Source of the DNA: Rhizopus arrhizus
Taxonomy: Eukaryota; Mucoromycota; Mucoromycetes; Mucorales; Rhizopodaceae
NCBI GenBank assembly: GCA_024220505.1
Contig: JAKZZE010000002.1
Location: 2,046,001 to 2,110,000 of the forward strand
Length of the DNA stretch: 64,000 nucleotides
Reading direction: 5' to 3'
Both the position numbers and the translations under genes were made by a program. Within the stretch, counting starts at the first letter, position 1. Each line of letters starts with the position of its first letter. The notes below the pieces were generated by a model. The model was not told the DNA's origin and searched no databases. It saw only the letters and a program-made list of their open reading frames with translations. Of the stretch, positions 1 through 12,033 are shown in pieces.

Positions 1-720
1 AGAATTGACTTCTTGAAAAAAAGTAAGGAACATGATACCTCGCAATGTGTTATTTTGGTACTTACTCTTTAAAATCTTTCTTTTTGTTGACGAGCTCTTC
101 GCGGGATCATTTTTATATCTTCGCTTCATTATCTATTATAATCTTCAGAAAGAAAATAAATGTTTATAGATTTGTTCAAGTTCTGTTACTTTCTATTGAG
201 ATCCTTAATGACCAATGAAAATTTTTGATATATAACAGTAGCAAAACTGATTAATTGCTTTGGAGCATCTCAAAACTATAGCTTGTGGCGATCCAGCGTA
301 ATTACTAGTCATATGCTTTTCTTGACTATTTAATTAATAGACTGGCAGGTAATGTAATTGGCTATACGGCTTATGTAATGTTATAAGATAATAAGCATTT
401 TGCATAAAATTTATTCTACCTCATATTTTGTAATATACACAGTGGGGGCTAAGTAAATTTGTCCATTTTGAAGATGAATATTCATAACTTAAGCAATGGT
501 TTCAGAAATTACTGCTTTGTCCGATTTCCATTTTCGCTTTTTCCAAAAAAAGGTGAGTTAAACATTTTAAAATCAATTATTATTCGTCCAAAAAAAAAAA
601 ACTAACATTCTGTCTCTCCTTTGTCCCATTTTCGCATTGGTGTCCCAATTCAATTTTAAATTGACCAAATTTTTTTTTCATTGGCCCACCTAGTTTCTTG
701 CACTGTAATTCATACCAGCA
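1..720. other. Intergenic, no gene seen
   Basis: AT-rich sequence with short A and T runs and no open frame that looks coding on either strand. The right part may belong to the 5' side of the LINE remnant that begins near position 720, but I cannot place that boundary. Confidence 0.4.
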
Positions 721-721
721 A

Positions 722-1197
722 AGGTAGACGACGACTATTTCCAATTGTGCAAACTACCAGAAACAGAGCAGCATATGCTCTTTACTTGTATTCAAAAACA
801 AGACCTGTGGAACGCAGCCTTCAAGAAATACTTATCAAATCCTAAAGATCCCAACTGCAGCTCAATATTCGAGGACCTATCTACACTTAGATTATCCAAG
901 TATTACATCTTACACTACCATGACAAGTTTACAATCTATGATTTTTTTTGCTACAGTCATTCGATTCATTTGGAAAGCCCACTGGCAACAATTCTTTGAA
1001 CAGACTCCTATCTTGGATGAGATTGTCCTCAATCAAATCCAGAAGGAACTATTGAAACTATCCGCTTACAATTCTCTATTCTAATGCCTTTTGTATTTTT
1101 ATAAGTCACTGTTTCATACACTTGTATCGCTCTTAACCCTTATACTCTTTGATGAGTTTTAATAAATATTAAAATTTTCATCCATAAAAAAAAAAAA
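722..1197 (+). mobile_element. 3' end of a 5'-truncated non-LTR (LINE) retrotransposon
   Basis: An open frame runs from about 722 to 1083 and reads like the extreme C-terminus of a LINE ORF2 protein. It has the cysteine/histidine cluster of the RT-associated zinc-binding tail (LCKLPETEQHMLFTC), then a helical tail that ends KLSAYNSLF followed by TAA at 1081-1083. About 110 bases of AT-rich 3' UTR follow, with AATAAA near 1161 and an A11 tract at 1187-1197, as expected for target-primed integration. RT and endonuclease regions are absent, so the copy is a dead 5'-truncated insert. Assignment rests on resemblance of the C-terminal tail and the poly(A) end; the target-site duplication could not be located. 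Confidence 0.6.
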
Positions 1198-1359
1198 CTT
1201 CTATCATAGATTAATTTATAAATTAAGTAAAACTCGTATGTTAAAACAAACAAAAGCTTTATTTGGTTTGGTATGCTTTTAAATATAAATGAAGCAAGCA
1301 TGTAAGGTATTTTTAATGAAGGTATGATGGTGTTGTATAATGCAATGTTATATAATAAT

Positions 1360-4300
1360 CTATAATTTTTTCTTTACAAGTGGCATTTTTGCATCGTTTT
1401 CAGCTTTTTTCATTTTTACAACAACATGGTTGCCTGCTTCATCCATACTGACAAACTTATCGCCGTCCATAAATCCAGGCAAGGGTGATCTAGATCGACT
1501 ACTGGATGATTTACTAGAAGATCTGGTTGAGGCTAAACTACTGCTAGTACCTCCTCCTCCACGAAGAGCAATGCGACCAGATGGGGATAGTGAACGAATG
1601 GTTTGTAGATAGCTTTCTTGGAATGGTGATTGCTCTTTTTTAATATCCATAGGTAGATCAAATTTACTGGAAGTACCTTCTGCTAAACCATGATCTGCCG
1701 AAAAAAATAGAGTTAAATTGTGTCTATTACTTAATAAAGTTTTAAACAGGTTTTTTTTACCTCGTAAAAACCTATTAAAGCTTTAGTAAACAAGATATGT
1801 TATAAAGCACATAAAAACTTACTTGGATAACTCCACCCATCCACCGCCTACACGAACCATCACCAGCTGACTAGGCAAGATTCGACAATAAACAAGCCTT
1901 GGGTTCTCATCGCCAAACCAATATTTTCCTACTTCACCGGGTATCATCTTGACAGTGACACGGTTTGGGCTGGCATTTACGATATGACTCAGTTCCACAT
2001 CAAGAGGATTCTTAGGATCGGGAACATACATAGGCTTGCCGTTGCTCAGATGGGATGATGTATTTGTAACTTTCTTGTGATTAGTCTCATTAGTTGTAAT
2101 ACGTTTCTGCAAGGGCGAAGGAGTAGCAGGTGATGAAGAGCCGTTAAGGTTCGTGGTAACATTTGATCTCCTATTGTGAGTTGCAGGCGAAGGTGCTGGT
2201 GGCAGGACACGACGAGGTCGGGAAGCAGCAAGCTTGTTGAAAAACTCATTGTTCAGCTGGTTGATACTATCTTGTAATTCGCGTTCACGAGCAGCAGCAG
2301 CTGCCTTGACTGAAGCCCATTTTTTTGTTCCAATGGCCAACCATTTCTCTGCACGGCTGTGATCATCCGAAGACTGTTTCTTGGATTCTACACGAGCTTG
2401 TTCGAGGATATGCATGACGTTAGGCTGGTGGAGTTTATAAGAAGCAATAAGAGAGCGCAACAAGGCTTGAAGATTTGACTTGATATTCTTGTCACTAGTC
2501 GTGTTTACATTTTTAGGTGAAGCGTTGTCAATAGCTGCATTAAGCAAGCTAATTTCTATTTCAAAGCTTTCCACTAACTTATTGAACCCAGACAGGTCAT
2601 CTTGATCATATACTTCGTTCTTCTTGGAGCTAATAAATTCATTAAGTTGACGAATAGCCTCCGTCATATCTTGATGAAGTTTATTGATCTCCTCATCCTG
2701 CTGCATACTATTAGTTGAAGTAAAGAAAGCAGATAAAAGTTCTTGTAAGTCATTCTTTTTTGTAGGCAATACAGCATCATAATGTTGGCAGAGCGTATCA
2801 AACTCGATAAACAATGTATCTTTTTATCCGGTTGAAGCGCTTGAAGTTTTTTGGTTATTTCTTGAACAAATTGGATAATCTCTTTCAATTTGGATATGAT
2901 ACGTTGGCGTTCAATCACTTTTTCATAAATAGCCCTTGCCTCTTTTCCAAGCTTCTTTGCCTTATTAATGTTATCAAATACACATGTAGTTGATATGTTA
3001 ATGGATTCTCTGATACCAGATTCTCGATCTTGAGTGAGTAAGACTTTATCAAGATGGATGGATTCAGTAGCAGCAACAAATTCAGCAGCTTGTTCATCCA
3101 AGAACTCAATGTGTCGTTCAATATCAGACAGAGCTATTTCGTTGTCACCAATGTCACTGGCTGTCTTCACAATATAGGCCATATCAGCAATAATTTGTTT
3201 CTCTAATTCCTTGAATGTAGATACTTGCTTTAAAACAGTAATATACCTTTCTTCGGAAGCAATTGTCTCTACTAATAGAGCCAGTATGTCATCCATGGGC
3301 TTCAACAGTGTATCTGTATCAGGAAATTGGTACACAGAGTTGAGTTCTTGGCATTGAATTGCTTTAAGATCATCCAACTGTGTTTGACAGTCTTTTGCAA
3401 TTGCTTTGCTCGCTTCGATAATTTGGTTGCATCTTTCCAATAAGACATCAATATTGTCTTGATAGCTTTCTGACCATACAGTCTCTTTACTGTGCTTGTC
3501 CAAAGTATCCCTCTGTCGATGACTAAGCTGTGATAATTGATCTATAGTTTGTTGGATGTGGTCGATCAATTTAAGCTTATTTTTGTCCTTGATTCTAGTT
3601 GAAGTGTTTTCCTTTAATTGTTTTAATTGTTGAACAAGTTCAGAGTGCAAACTTTCAAAGGCTGTCAAGTTGTCTTGATCATTCAATAATTCTTGAGACG
3701 AGATAATCAAGTCATTCGAAAGAGTAGTATCTATAGCCACCAATTGACATTCAATTTGAACCAATTGATCATATTCAGTAACACTTTCCATTTTGGATTT
3801 AATAGTGTTCATATCTTGTTCAACATTTGACAATCCATTAAAGTATTGGATCCATGAGGATGTGCGAGATACGAGAGCAGCAACAACAGATTCAAAAGAT
3901 AAGAGTTCCGACCAAGCTTTCTCTAGTATGACCTGTGCATCATTTGAATAATCGACTTTTTCACTTTGAATTGTTTTCAGCTGAAGACAGACATCTTCAT
4001 GAATATCTTTCAAATATTCCATTTTACCAAAAGAATCCTTATATTCTGACACAAGGCTTTGATGTTGGCTTTCCCGTGCGGCGCTTGATTCAAGAGTGAT
4101 ATGTCTATACTGCTGTTCAATACGCTTGAAAATTTCGAGGTAATTTTGCACTTTGTCTTGAAGCGATTGTATATCAGCAAGGTACTTGCTTGTCAGCTGT
4201 GCAAGGGTAAGTGTCTTTTGGAGATGATTAAGCTGTACATTGATTTTTTCAATCATTATTGATCCTTGATGAAGCAGCACTGTAAGCTCTTGAGACTGTT

Positions 4301-7300
4301 CTGTACCAAGGTGTTCTTTGTTGATTTCCAAGTCTGCCTTATACTGAGAACCAGATGCGTCCAATTGAACAGTTTGAGCTTGCCAAGCAGCTATGTTTTT
4401 TTCAATCACATCTGAATCCACAATAAAAATGTTCTCGAAAAGTTCCTTTGTAGATTGCAACCATGTGCTTAGTTTGTATTTCATCAAGGCATACTGCTTA
4501 TAATGGTTGGCCTCCTCTACGGTAGATATCAACTCGCTCCAATTTTGGCTCAGACGATTGTATGTAGGGTGCACAACATCTACAAGCTCCTGTACCAAAT
4601 CTTCGTTATCTTCTTGGTTTTGAACTTGATCCAATGATTTGTCTTCAAAAGTAGATTTGCATTTTTCATAAGCAGATGTCAATAAGGCAAAACTAGTTTC
4701 GTTTGCTTTCATAGCCTGTTGAATACTCATGATTTCACTCAGAGACTTCTCTAATGCCTCGATCCCTTCAGCATGAGCATAGGTAAGCAGTATTTCGTGA
4801 CGAGCATGTATCCAACTCTCTGTATGAGCCGCCTGCTTTTTGAAAGTGTGAATTGATAGTCGACGACGAGAGACACGTTCTCTAGTGGCTAACAGTTGTT
4901 CTAGACTTGACCATATCTCATTCAATCGAGCATTTCGTGTATCAATAGTCTCATGAATAGCAGCATTGGTTGCTTCATCCACCATCTTAATTTCTGCCGA
5001 TATGTATTTTGATGAACGAACAGGATAAGGAATACTTTCTGCTAACTGGCATCGGACATCTTCAATACCAGCTTTAAATTTCTGTAATCTCTCTGAATGA
5101 TTTTCCAATAGATTGATCACATCTTTTTCATGTTGGTTACTTGAAGTAATAAATTCTTCACGAATGAGTTCTGCAGATTGTTCCAGCTGTGCTGTTCTCA
5201 GGATGAAGGCTGATACCAAACAACGCTGGGAGACAACGTCGTTTGAAAAGGACAATATATGTTGCATACGACCTTTTGCAATCTCTACATCATTCATTTT
5301 CTTTGATTGTGGTACTATGCGTTGATCATAATCCGCTGTGTCCTTTGTGAGATTTTCAAACTGAAGCTGAATCGAATTGAGTACCTCTTGATAATTTTCA
5401 AACTGGGAATAGAAAGAATACCATTCTGTACGCAGTTGCTCCTCGTCATTATCATGAGCAACTTGTGTCACATCCGCAGCTGTCGTAGCATTCCATCGTG
5501 CCTTTTGATCAACAAAACGGTCAATCTCAATCTCCATTTCAGCCAAATAATCCAATGCCTTTTTGACAATTGTTTCCCATGAGACACGTTGCTTGATGAA
5601 ATCAAGTTCCCTAGAACGAACCGCCACGTTTTCTTGGAACCGATTGCATGATCTTCCGAGTGATTCCATTCTAACCTCTAAATGATCTGGTACAGCCATA
5701 GGTCTGGGTAATTTGGGGAAATACTCTATGAATGCATCATAGCTCATGTGGATACTAGGCAGCAGAGACCTTTCAAATTTTGTTTTGAGCAACATCAGTT
5801 TAGCCAATTCGCGTTCTAGCACCATCACATCTTCCTCACGCAAGTTTTCGCGCGACAACATTTCATTCTTTTTAGCAGTAAATTCCCGCAACTGTTCACC
5901 CATCTCTTCTAGACGACGAATACCCAGGCTTAGATTATTTTCCCAAGCCGTCCTCATTCCGGCTGCTTCCAAGGTGACCGCCTGATCCGACAAACCTTGC
6001 TTCAATCGAGCCAAGTGTTCCATGACCTCTCCCAACTGTCTTGCAGCCAATGATACATCCACATTATGCGATTTTTTCATGGATGCTTCAATCAACTGAA
6101 CAATATGATCATGAAGCGACTTGACCTTTTCTTGTTCAAAAACCTCAACTTGATTCCATAAACCCTGTCTAGACTGCTCCAAGTCTTGCAGGTTACCATC
6201 AACAAGAAGTGATTCAGCCGAGACCTCAACATGCTGTCTCTTGAGCAACTCAATTTGCTCATCAATCCACTGACGCAGTTGATCTGCTTCTTTTTCATAC
6301 TGAGCCATCAAATGTTTCATACGATCGGCCTCTCGATAAGTCTGAAGGATGACATCCAAACTTTTTTCAAGATTCTCCAGGTCCCCTATCTTTTTTTCAA
6401 GCAAGGATTTGATCTGTGCACGCACATGAGCGCGATATGTGGCGGCCGCCTCACTGCTCTGCTGACGAAGCCAGTTGCCGCTGTAGACTGGGAAAGGCAT
6501 ATGCTCACCACATTCAGACCAGATGGACTTGATCTCTTGTCTGAATTTGTCAATACGTTCTTCTAACGGAGATTGATCCTGTTCTTCTTCATTCATCCGA
6601 CGCAGTCTCTTGGATAATTGTTCTTTAATCTTCTCACCTTCATGGTATGTGTCTTGTACACGCATCAAGAACTCGGTAATGGTCGAACGCTGTGCCAAAA
6701 GATCTGATGTGTAAGCAAGCAAGTGTTTAAGATCGTCATGTTTCAATTTGATATCTGATTGTTTAAGGGCAATAAACTCTGGAAGGATACTCTCATCCTC
6801 TGTTTGAAAGACAGCCAAGTAAGCGGAAACCATCTCTTGATAACTATCCAAAAGCGCAGACCAAGGGCGATCCCCAATCTCACTTAGACGATCTTGCATC
6901 CACTGAAAGGATTGAACGAGCTCATGGTCGCCTTGATAAGAGGGTTTATCGGGATTTTCCTTGGAGGGATCATAGCGGGCTCTTTTGATATTAAAGTCGC
7001 ACGCCTTCTTGGCCAAAGTGACCATCTGGCCGTGGTATCTTGACCACTGAGTCTCCCATTCGATACGTCTCTTGAGCGCATCCAATTCAAGTCCACGTTG
7101 ATCGAGCAAGCACGACAAGATACTGTGTGCTTTCTTGAGGCTCTCGAAGCTGTCGATACTTGCCTCTTGCTCCAATTCCTGTACGATCTTGTTCAATTCA
7201 ATCAGGTCCTCGTTTTCGATTTGTGATAGACGTGAGAGCATTTGATCACGCTCCTTTTCAAGACGATGTAGCTCCTCTTCATTGATCAACAAAGCTTCTT

Positions 7301-9227
7301 CGGAGGAGGAAGTAAAGGAAGAGGCAGAGGAAGAAGAGAGTGATTGGTGGAGTGACTGAGCAATTAAAAGTGGATTCAAGGCTGACTTGGTAAGTGAAGT
7401 GATCTTGTCATTGATCCAGGATTGAATGTTCTTGCACATATCTTGAGCCTCGGTAACTCGCTGCTGAAAGGAGATGCTCTGATAGTGAGAATTCAATAGT
7501 TGATCGAGACCTTCGGCGATCAAGGCTAGCGACATGCTGTAGGCATTGATGGTACTCATGATGGCCTCCTTTGTCATTTCATTGCTGTGGTGCATGTCAT
7601 CTGTCCCCATGGCAGTTTTCATATCTGGTGGGGGAGGGTAAGGAATGCAGGTGGCCGCAGATTGGATGAGACGAGCTGAATCCTGTTTGAAAGAGTAAAC
7701 TTTATCCATATAGACATCTTGCTGATTTGTATCCATCTGAATCACATCAGAAGAGAGCTCATCTCGCAATTGTTCACCCAAAGTACGTGATGCTTGAAAT
7801 TTCTCGACCACGTTAATCACCGACAGGAGCTGTTCTACAATTTTTCTGCTAAAAGCTGATTGTTTCATCAAATCTTCAAAGGCAGATTCAAATCCTGTTT
7901 GGCGCGATTCCATATGATTCGGTAATTCATGCATGGACTCCATTTGTTGATAGAGGTCCAATATATTCGAGTACAGACCTTGATCAAAGTCAGATAGTTT
8001 GCCTTCTAATGCGACCAAAGATTGTATGATGTTTTCGATTACTTCTTCTGTATATAAATCCTCTTTTCCTGACCAACGAGCAATTGAGATGAATTGATTT
8101 AATTCCAGATGTGTACTTGAAATCCATTCGACAGCCTGAATGAAATATTGTTCCCACTGGAATCGTAAAGTGAGTAATTGAATGTTTAATGGTTGATGAA
8201 TGTCAGTATGATTGATTAGTTCAGATATGATGTCGGTGGATATATAATCAAATACATTGATTGCCAATGGATCTAATTGACTAGCGATATCCTCTAATTG
8301 TTGATTAATGTAAATAGTATCGTTTAATTGTGGTTGAGGTGTAGTTGGTTGTTGTTGAGTGATGATAAGTATGTCTTGTAATCTCTTCATTTTATGTTCT
8401 TCACTTTCTTCTTCTTCAGTGTAGATTTTATTATAAAATTCGCTTATGTACAACATAATAGAAGGTTCGTGTGGATACTCAGTGTCTAACAAATCTTTTG
8501 TATGTAAATATTTTGGGATCCCCAGTTCTCGTTCTGCGGTATCGAATGCTAAATTTAGTAATTCATGCCATGCTTCTTTCTTGTCTATGCTTTGGATTAA
8601 ATATGAAAGATTTGGTATCCATTGGGGTTCAATCTTGTGTATTAATAAACAAAATAACAACCCATTTTTCCATGATTTTGAGAAGTCTTGAATGTTTGGT
8701 ATCATTTCATTTGTTATATAATCTTTTAATTCTACTCTAATCCAATATAATAGACCCATCTTTGCTTCTGGTATTCCACCCTTCTATTCATTTTATTATT
8801 ATCTTGTATTTAATCTAATTATAATTCAAGTACGTACCTTATTATCTTTTAGTATAGCGTGAAATTGATATTTGAGCATAATAAAAAATAAAATAGCCAA
8901 TATGCTTTTACGATCTCCACTGACAATATCTTCGCTTGCAATGGCTGGTAAATTATCATCCTCCTTGTATTCTTCTTTTAAAAAATTCAATGCTCTTGAT
9001 ACATTAGATATAGCATGTATTTTCATATTTCCTCTTTCTGGTCTTAGCCCTGGATTATTTGAAACAACAGATAACAAACGAAGCAACTTTGTTCCATCCT
9101 TTAAATCATTATCAATTGATTTTACGGATTCCTCTTTCAGTTGCACGTTCATCCATTTTGTGAGTGTACGTATTTGTATATCTTGATAATCGGTACTAAT
9201 ATCTCTATTATTCTTATTTGTCATCAT
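1360..9227 (-). CDS. Spectraplakin-like actin/microtubule cross-linker (CH-CH-rod-GAS2)
   Basis: Predicted giant cytoskeletal linker of 2,557 residues. Exons on the minus strand: 9227-8838, 8759-1823, 1771-1761 (an 11-nt microexon) and 1694-1360. Residues about 15-125 form a first calponin-homology domain (TLTKWMN, LKDGTKLLRLL) and about 131-240 a second (YWIRVEL, FSKSWKNGLLFCLLIH), the tandem pair that binds F-actin. A long spectrin-like helical rod fills about 250-2,330. A GAS2 microtubule-binding domain (GEVGKYWFGD, MVRVGGGWVELSKFL) sits near 2,383-2,450, followed by a Ser/Arg-rich basic tail. No EF-hand pair is visible before GAS2, unlike animal spectraplakins. The reading frame is continuous only if one base is missing from a T5 run at 2821-2825, either a sequencing error or a real frameshift. 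With that base added, the splice phases and total length are consistent. Confidence 0.85.
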
Positions 9228-9472
9228 AGAGAATAATAGAGAAGGAGAGGAGTTGAAAAGGGGAAGAAGAAGAAAGAGGAAAGAAGAAAGAAGAAGAAAG
9301 AAAAAAAAAATATTAAAAATAAAATGAATTTTCGTTGTTAAAGTATGACTTCTTTAAATAAACGCCCTTTTCTGAAAAAGCTTACACTTTCCACACATAT
9401 ACACGTGTTTAAAGGAATGTATTTACCCTTATTTGTTGCTGAGGCTTAAAAAATTATTTTCTTTTCTTTAAA
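9228..9472. promoter_or_regulatory. Shared upstream region of spectraplakin-like gene and STN1
   Basis: Only 245 bases separate two divergently oriented start codons. The segment holds a purine-rich GAAGA repeat block at 9239-9310 (5' leader of the minus-strand gene) and a T-rich leader just before STN1. I see no clear TATA box. A bidirectional promoter is inferred from spacing only. Confidence 0.4.
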
Positions 9473-10691
9473 ATGAACAAGGCACTGATTGGCATAGATC
9501 CGCTATTTTTAAATGATGTAAAGATATTAATAAAAGACATTTCACATCTAGTGCCCATGAAATATGATCAAGTTGGTAAAATAAACACGTTTTAAAAGTT
9601 ATGTCTTTTAACCAAATGTGTTTTATTTAGACGTGTTTCAATACTATCGCCGTCTAATCAAATATGTTGAAGTCTGTGGTGTTGTCATTGCTATATCAAA
9701 AAATAGTTTTGTGACGACAATCACAGTAGATGACTCAACAGGCACGATTGATTGTGATTTATGGAACGATCGATTGAATGACAATATTGAACTTGGATCT
9801 ACAGTACGTGCTATTGGAAAAATAAATCAATACAGAGAAGCCACACAGATCACTTGTCATGATATATGCAAGTATGAGTTTTTTTTTCATATTGATTGTA
9901 CTTTTTAATAATATTTTTTATAGTTTCTGTCAGAGATGTCAATTATGAATTATTACACTTGTGTCAAGCTATTTACTACAAGTCAGAATATGAGAAGCCT
10001 CTTATTTTACCACCTGAAATAAGGGAGTATCAAGACCAACTCACACAACAATTGGCAAAGGAGACAAGAGATATGGTGGATTATTTAAATATACTGAATG
10101 ATGAGCCCGAATTGACTGAGGAAAGTTTCAAGAAAACTCTATTGAAATACATTGAGCAATTGGATATGGAACAATTTTCGGTTTCAAACTTACGACACGT
10201 ACCAGAATTGCTTGAAATGGCTACACAAATACATCAAAAATTGGTAAACAAATAAAAAGCATGTACAAGAAAGTAACTGAATGTTTATTTGTTTAGCTTG
10301 GCGATACTCACATTACAAATAAAAAAATGTCGAGTTACATAATGAATATGACACAAAGACTAGTAAAGGAAGGCAATTTGGAACAAATAGACTCAATCAC
10401 ATTCAAATTATTGAATGAAGAATTATTGAAAAATAAGATTATTGAAATTATTGATTTATCGAATAATCTTGAAGGTAGTATATATAGGCTTAGCTTGTTA
10501 CATCAATATATGCTCTGTATGCTGATCATCATCCACCTATAGGCATTTCTGTAGATCAGATTACTGTAAAGATTCGCCAGTTGAATGAATTTTCAAGAAT
10601 TATGAAAGGAAAAATAGTGAATGTGATAGATAAGCTGGCAGAATCAAGTGTTATTTATTCTACACAAAACAGATGTTATCGATTATTATAA
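9473..10691 (+). CDS. STN1: Stn1-like CST-complex telomere protein
   Basis: Predicted telomere capping subunit of 326 residues. Exons: 9473-9575, 9631-9871, 9934-10243, 10297-10474 and 10543-10691; all junctions are GT-AG and in phase. The N-terminus carries the OB-fold signature of Stn1/OBFC1: GIDPLFLNDVKILIKDI, then VEVCGVVIAISKNSFVTTITVDDSTGTIDCDLW, in which the DDSTG-x-IxC block is the most conserved part of the family. The second half (about residues 150-326) is helical and fits the C-terminal winged-helix pair. In the family Stn1 acts with Ten1 and Ctc1/Cdc13 to restrain telomerase and recruit DNA polymerase alpha. The start is the first ATG and is followed at once by conserved sequence. 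Confidence 0.8.
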
Positions 10692-10940
10692 AACTCACGT
10701 ATCAAGATAAGGTGATCGAGCTAAAGGGGAGACAGGAGATTGAATTGCCCTAGAATGATATCAAGGGAGTATAAAGTAAAAGGGGAAAGAGCACAAGCCA
10801 ACATGGGAATCACAGTCCCTTTTGGATATGTTGAAAAATCATCTCTTTTGTATGAAAAGCCAAAAGATATCAAAGTAGTACAATAAACGTTAATTAATGC
10901 TAATTGATATTAATTTATATTATTTTTACTCTGTCTCGCT

Positions 10941-10982
<42 letters not shown>

Positions 10983-11005
10983 CTCTCTCTCTCTCTCTTT
11001 TTACC
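10692..11005 (+). promoter_or_regulatory. Upstream region and T39/(CT)n leader of the membrane-protein gene
   Basis: Holds the STN1 3' end and the leader of the next gene. A T39 homopolymer (10944-10982) is followed directly by about eight CT repeats (10983-10998) and then the ATG at 11006. Such pyrimidine tracts just before the start codon recur in this window (27.5 kb, 58.5 kb), which suggests a core-promoter or leader feature. Confidence 0.45.
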
Positions 11006-12033
11006 ATGTTCTACTGGACTTTATTACTGTACTTTTTTCCAAGCACAATTCAAGGTAATAAGGATCACCAAAAAGTATATTTAAGCTAAAAAAGAAAGAG
11101 TTCATAGGACAAACAATCAATAATAACACAAATCAACCTACTACTACATCTGGTAACATTATAAATAGTAAAAATAGTAATAAATGCTAAATGTATATTT
11201 GCAGGGTCCATTGCTTATACTTCATATCCAACCTTAACTTCTTCTGTCGATCTTCAAAATGCAAATTTTAGTGGGCTTTATGCAACCAATATACCAACAA
11301 CAACAAAAACAACAAAAGCTATATTAAACACACAAGGTTTATTTATTTATTTATAAATTACAAATGAAACAAATGAGTAACATATTACAGGCTCATCTTC
11401 TACATTCACATTGACGACCCTTTCACCAAATAGTACTGCTATTAAAAGTAATACATCATCATTAAGTGCAACAGATTCTGGTGTGATCATTGGTGGATCA
11501 GTTGCTGGTGTAATTGTCTTCATTGGTATTACTCTTTGCGTATGTTGTATGATTATGAAAAGAAGAAGACAACCAAAACATTTCAATACAAATAGAATGT
11601 TATTTACTCATGCTGATCAACCTCCTTTTACAATGGTATCACAAGAAAAAGGTAAAAACTATATTTACTATTTTTTCCTTCTATTCTTAACCAACTTCAC
11701 ACAGAATTACCTCAACCTGTCCCAAGGATGAACAACAAGACTGCGCCTAATGGAGCACGATTATCCAAATATAATTATTTATCACAAGCATTTTCACAAA
11801 TGAGGAATGCAGAAAGCGGAGATGTCAAATTACCTGCGAGAGATTCTACCATCGATGCCTATTTTATGAAGAATCTCGAAATGGTACCTCCGCCGCCTTC
11901 TCATCCTTCTGATTCTCATCAATCATTGGCTGTGAGTTCAGTGTCTGATGTCAGCAAATACAGTACTAACATTCAACCTTACCTTCAGCAGACGTTTCAA
12001 ACAAGTAATAGTAATAAATATCAATACATTTAA
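11006..12033 (+). CDS. Single-pass type I membrane protein, Ser/Thr-rich ectodomain
   Basis: Family not recognised. Four exons: 11006-11054, 11205-11336, 11391-11651 and 11705-12033, giving 256 residues. Residues 1-17 are a signal peptide (MFYWTLLLYFFPSTIQG). Residues 18-90 form a short Ser/Thr/Asn-rich ectodomain likely to be glycosylated. A Gly/Val/Ile-rich transmembrane helix lies at about 91-116 (GVIIGGSVAGVIVFIG) and is followed by a basic stop-transfer KRRR. The cytoplasmic tail (about 120-256) contains a PPPPSHPS stretch and many serines. The layout resembles fungal cell-wall stress sensors of the Wsc/Mid2 type, but there is no cysteine-rich WSC domain, so this is only an analogy. All three introns are phase 1, typical of modular extracellular proteins. 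Confidence 0.65.

Noticed and set aside
1666..1822. Simple 156-nt last intron of the spectraplakin-like gene ending at TTCCAG
   Set aside because: It keeps frame but deletes F-L-R-D-H-G-L; the microexon model restores this family-like stretch, so it was preferred.
5746..6566. Plus-strand open frames inside the spectraplakin-like gene
   Set aside because: Antisense shadows of a helical coding region; no domain, and the minus frame is open for 6 kb.
10904..11089. 61-codon frame covering the T39 tract
   Set aside because: It translates the homopolymer and CT repeat; only the part from the ATG at 11006 is supported as a signal peptide.
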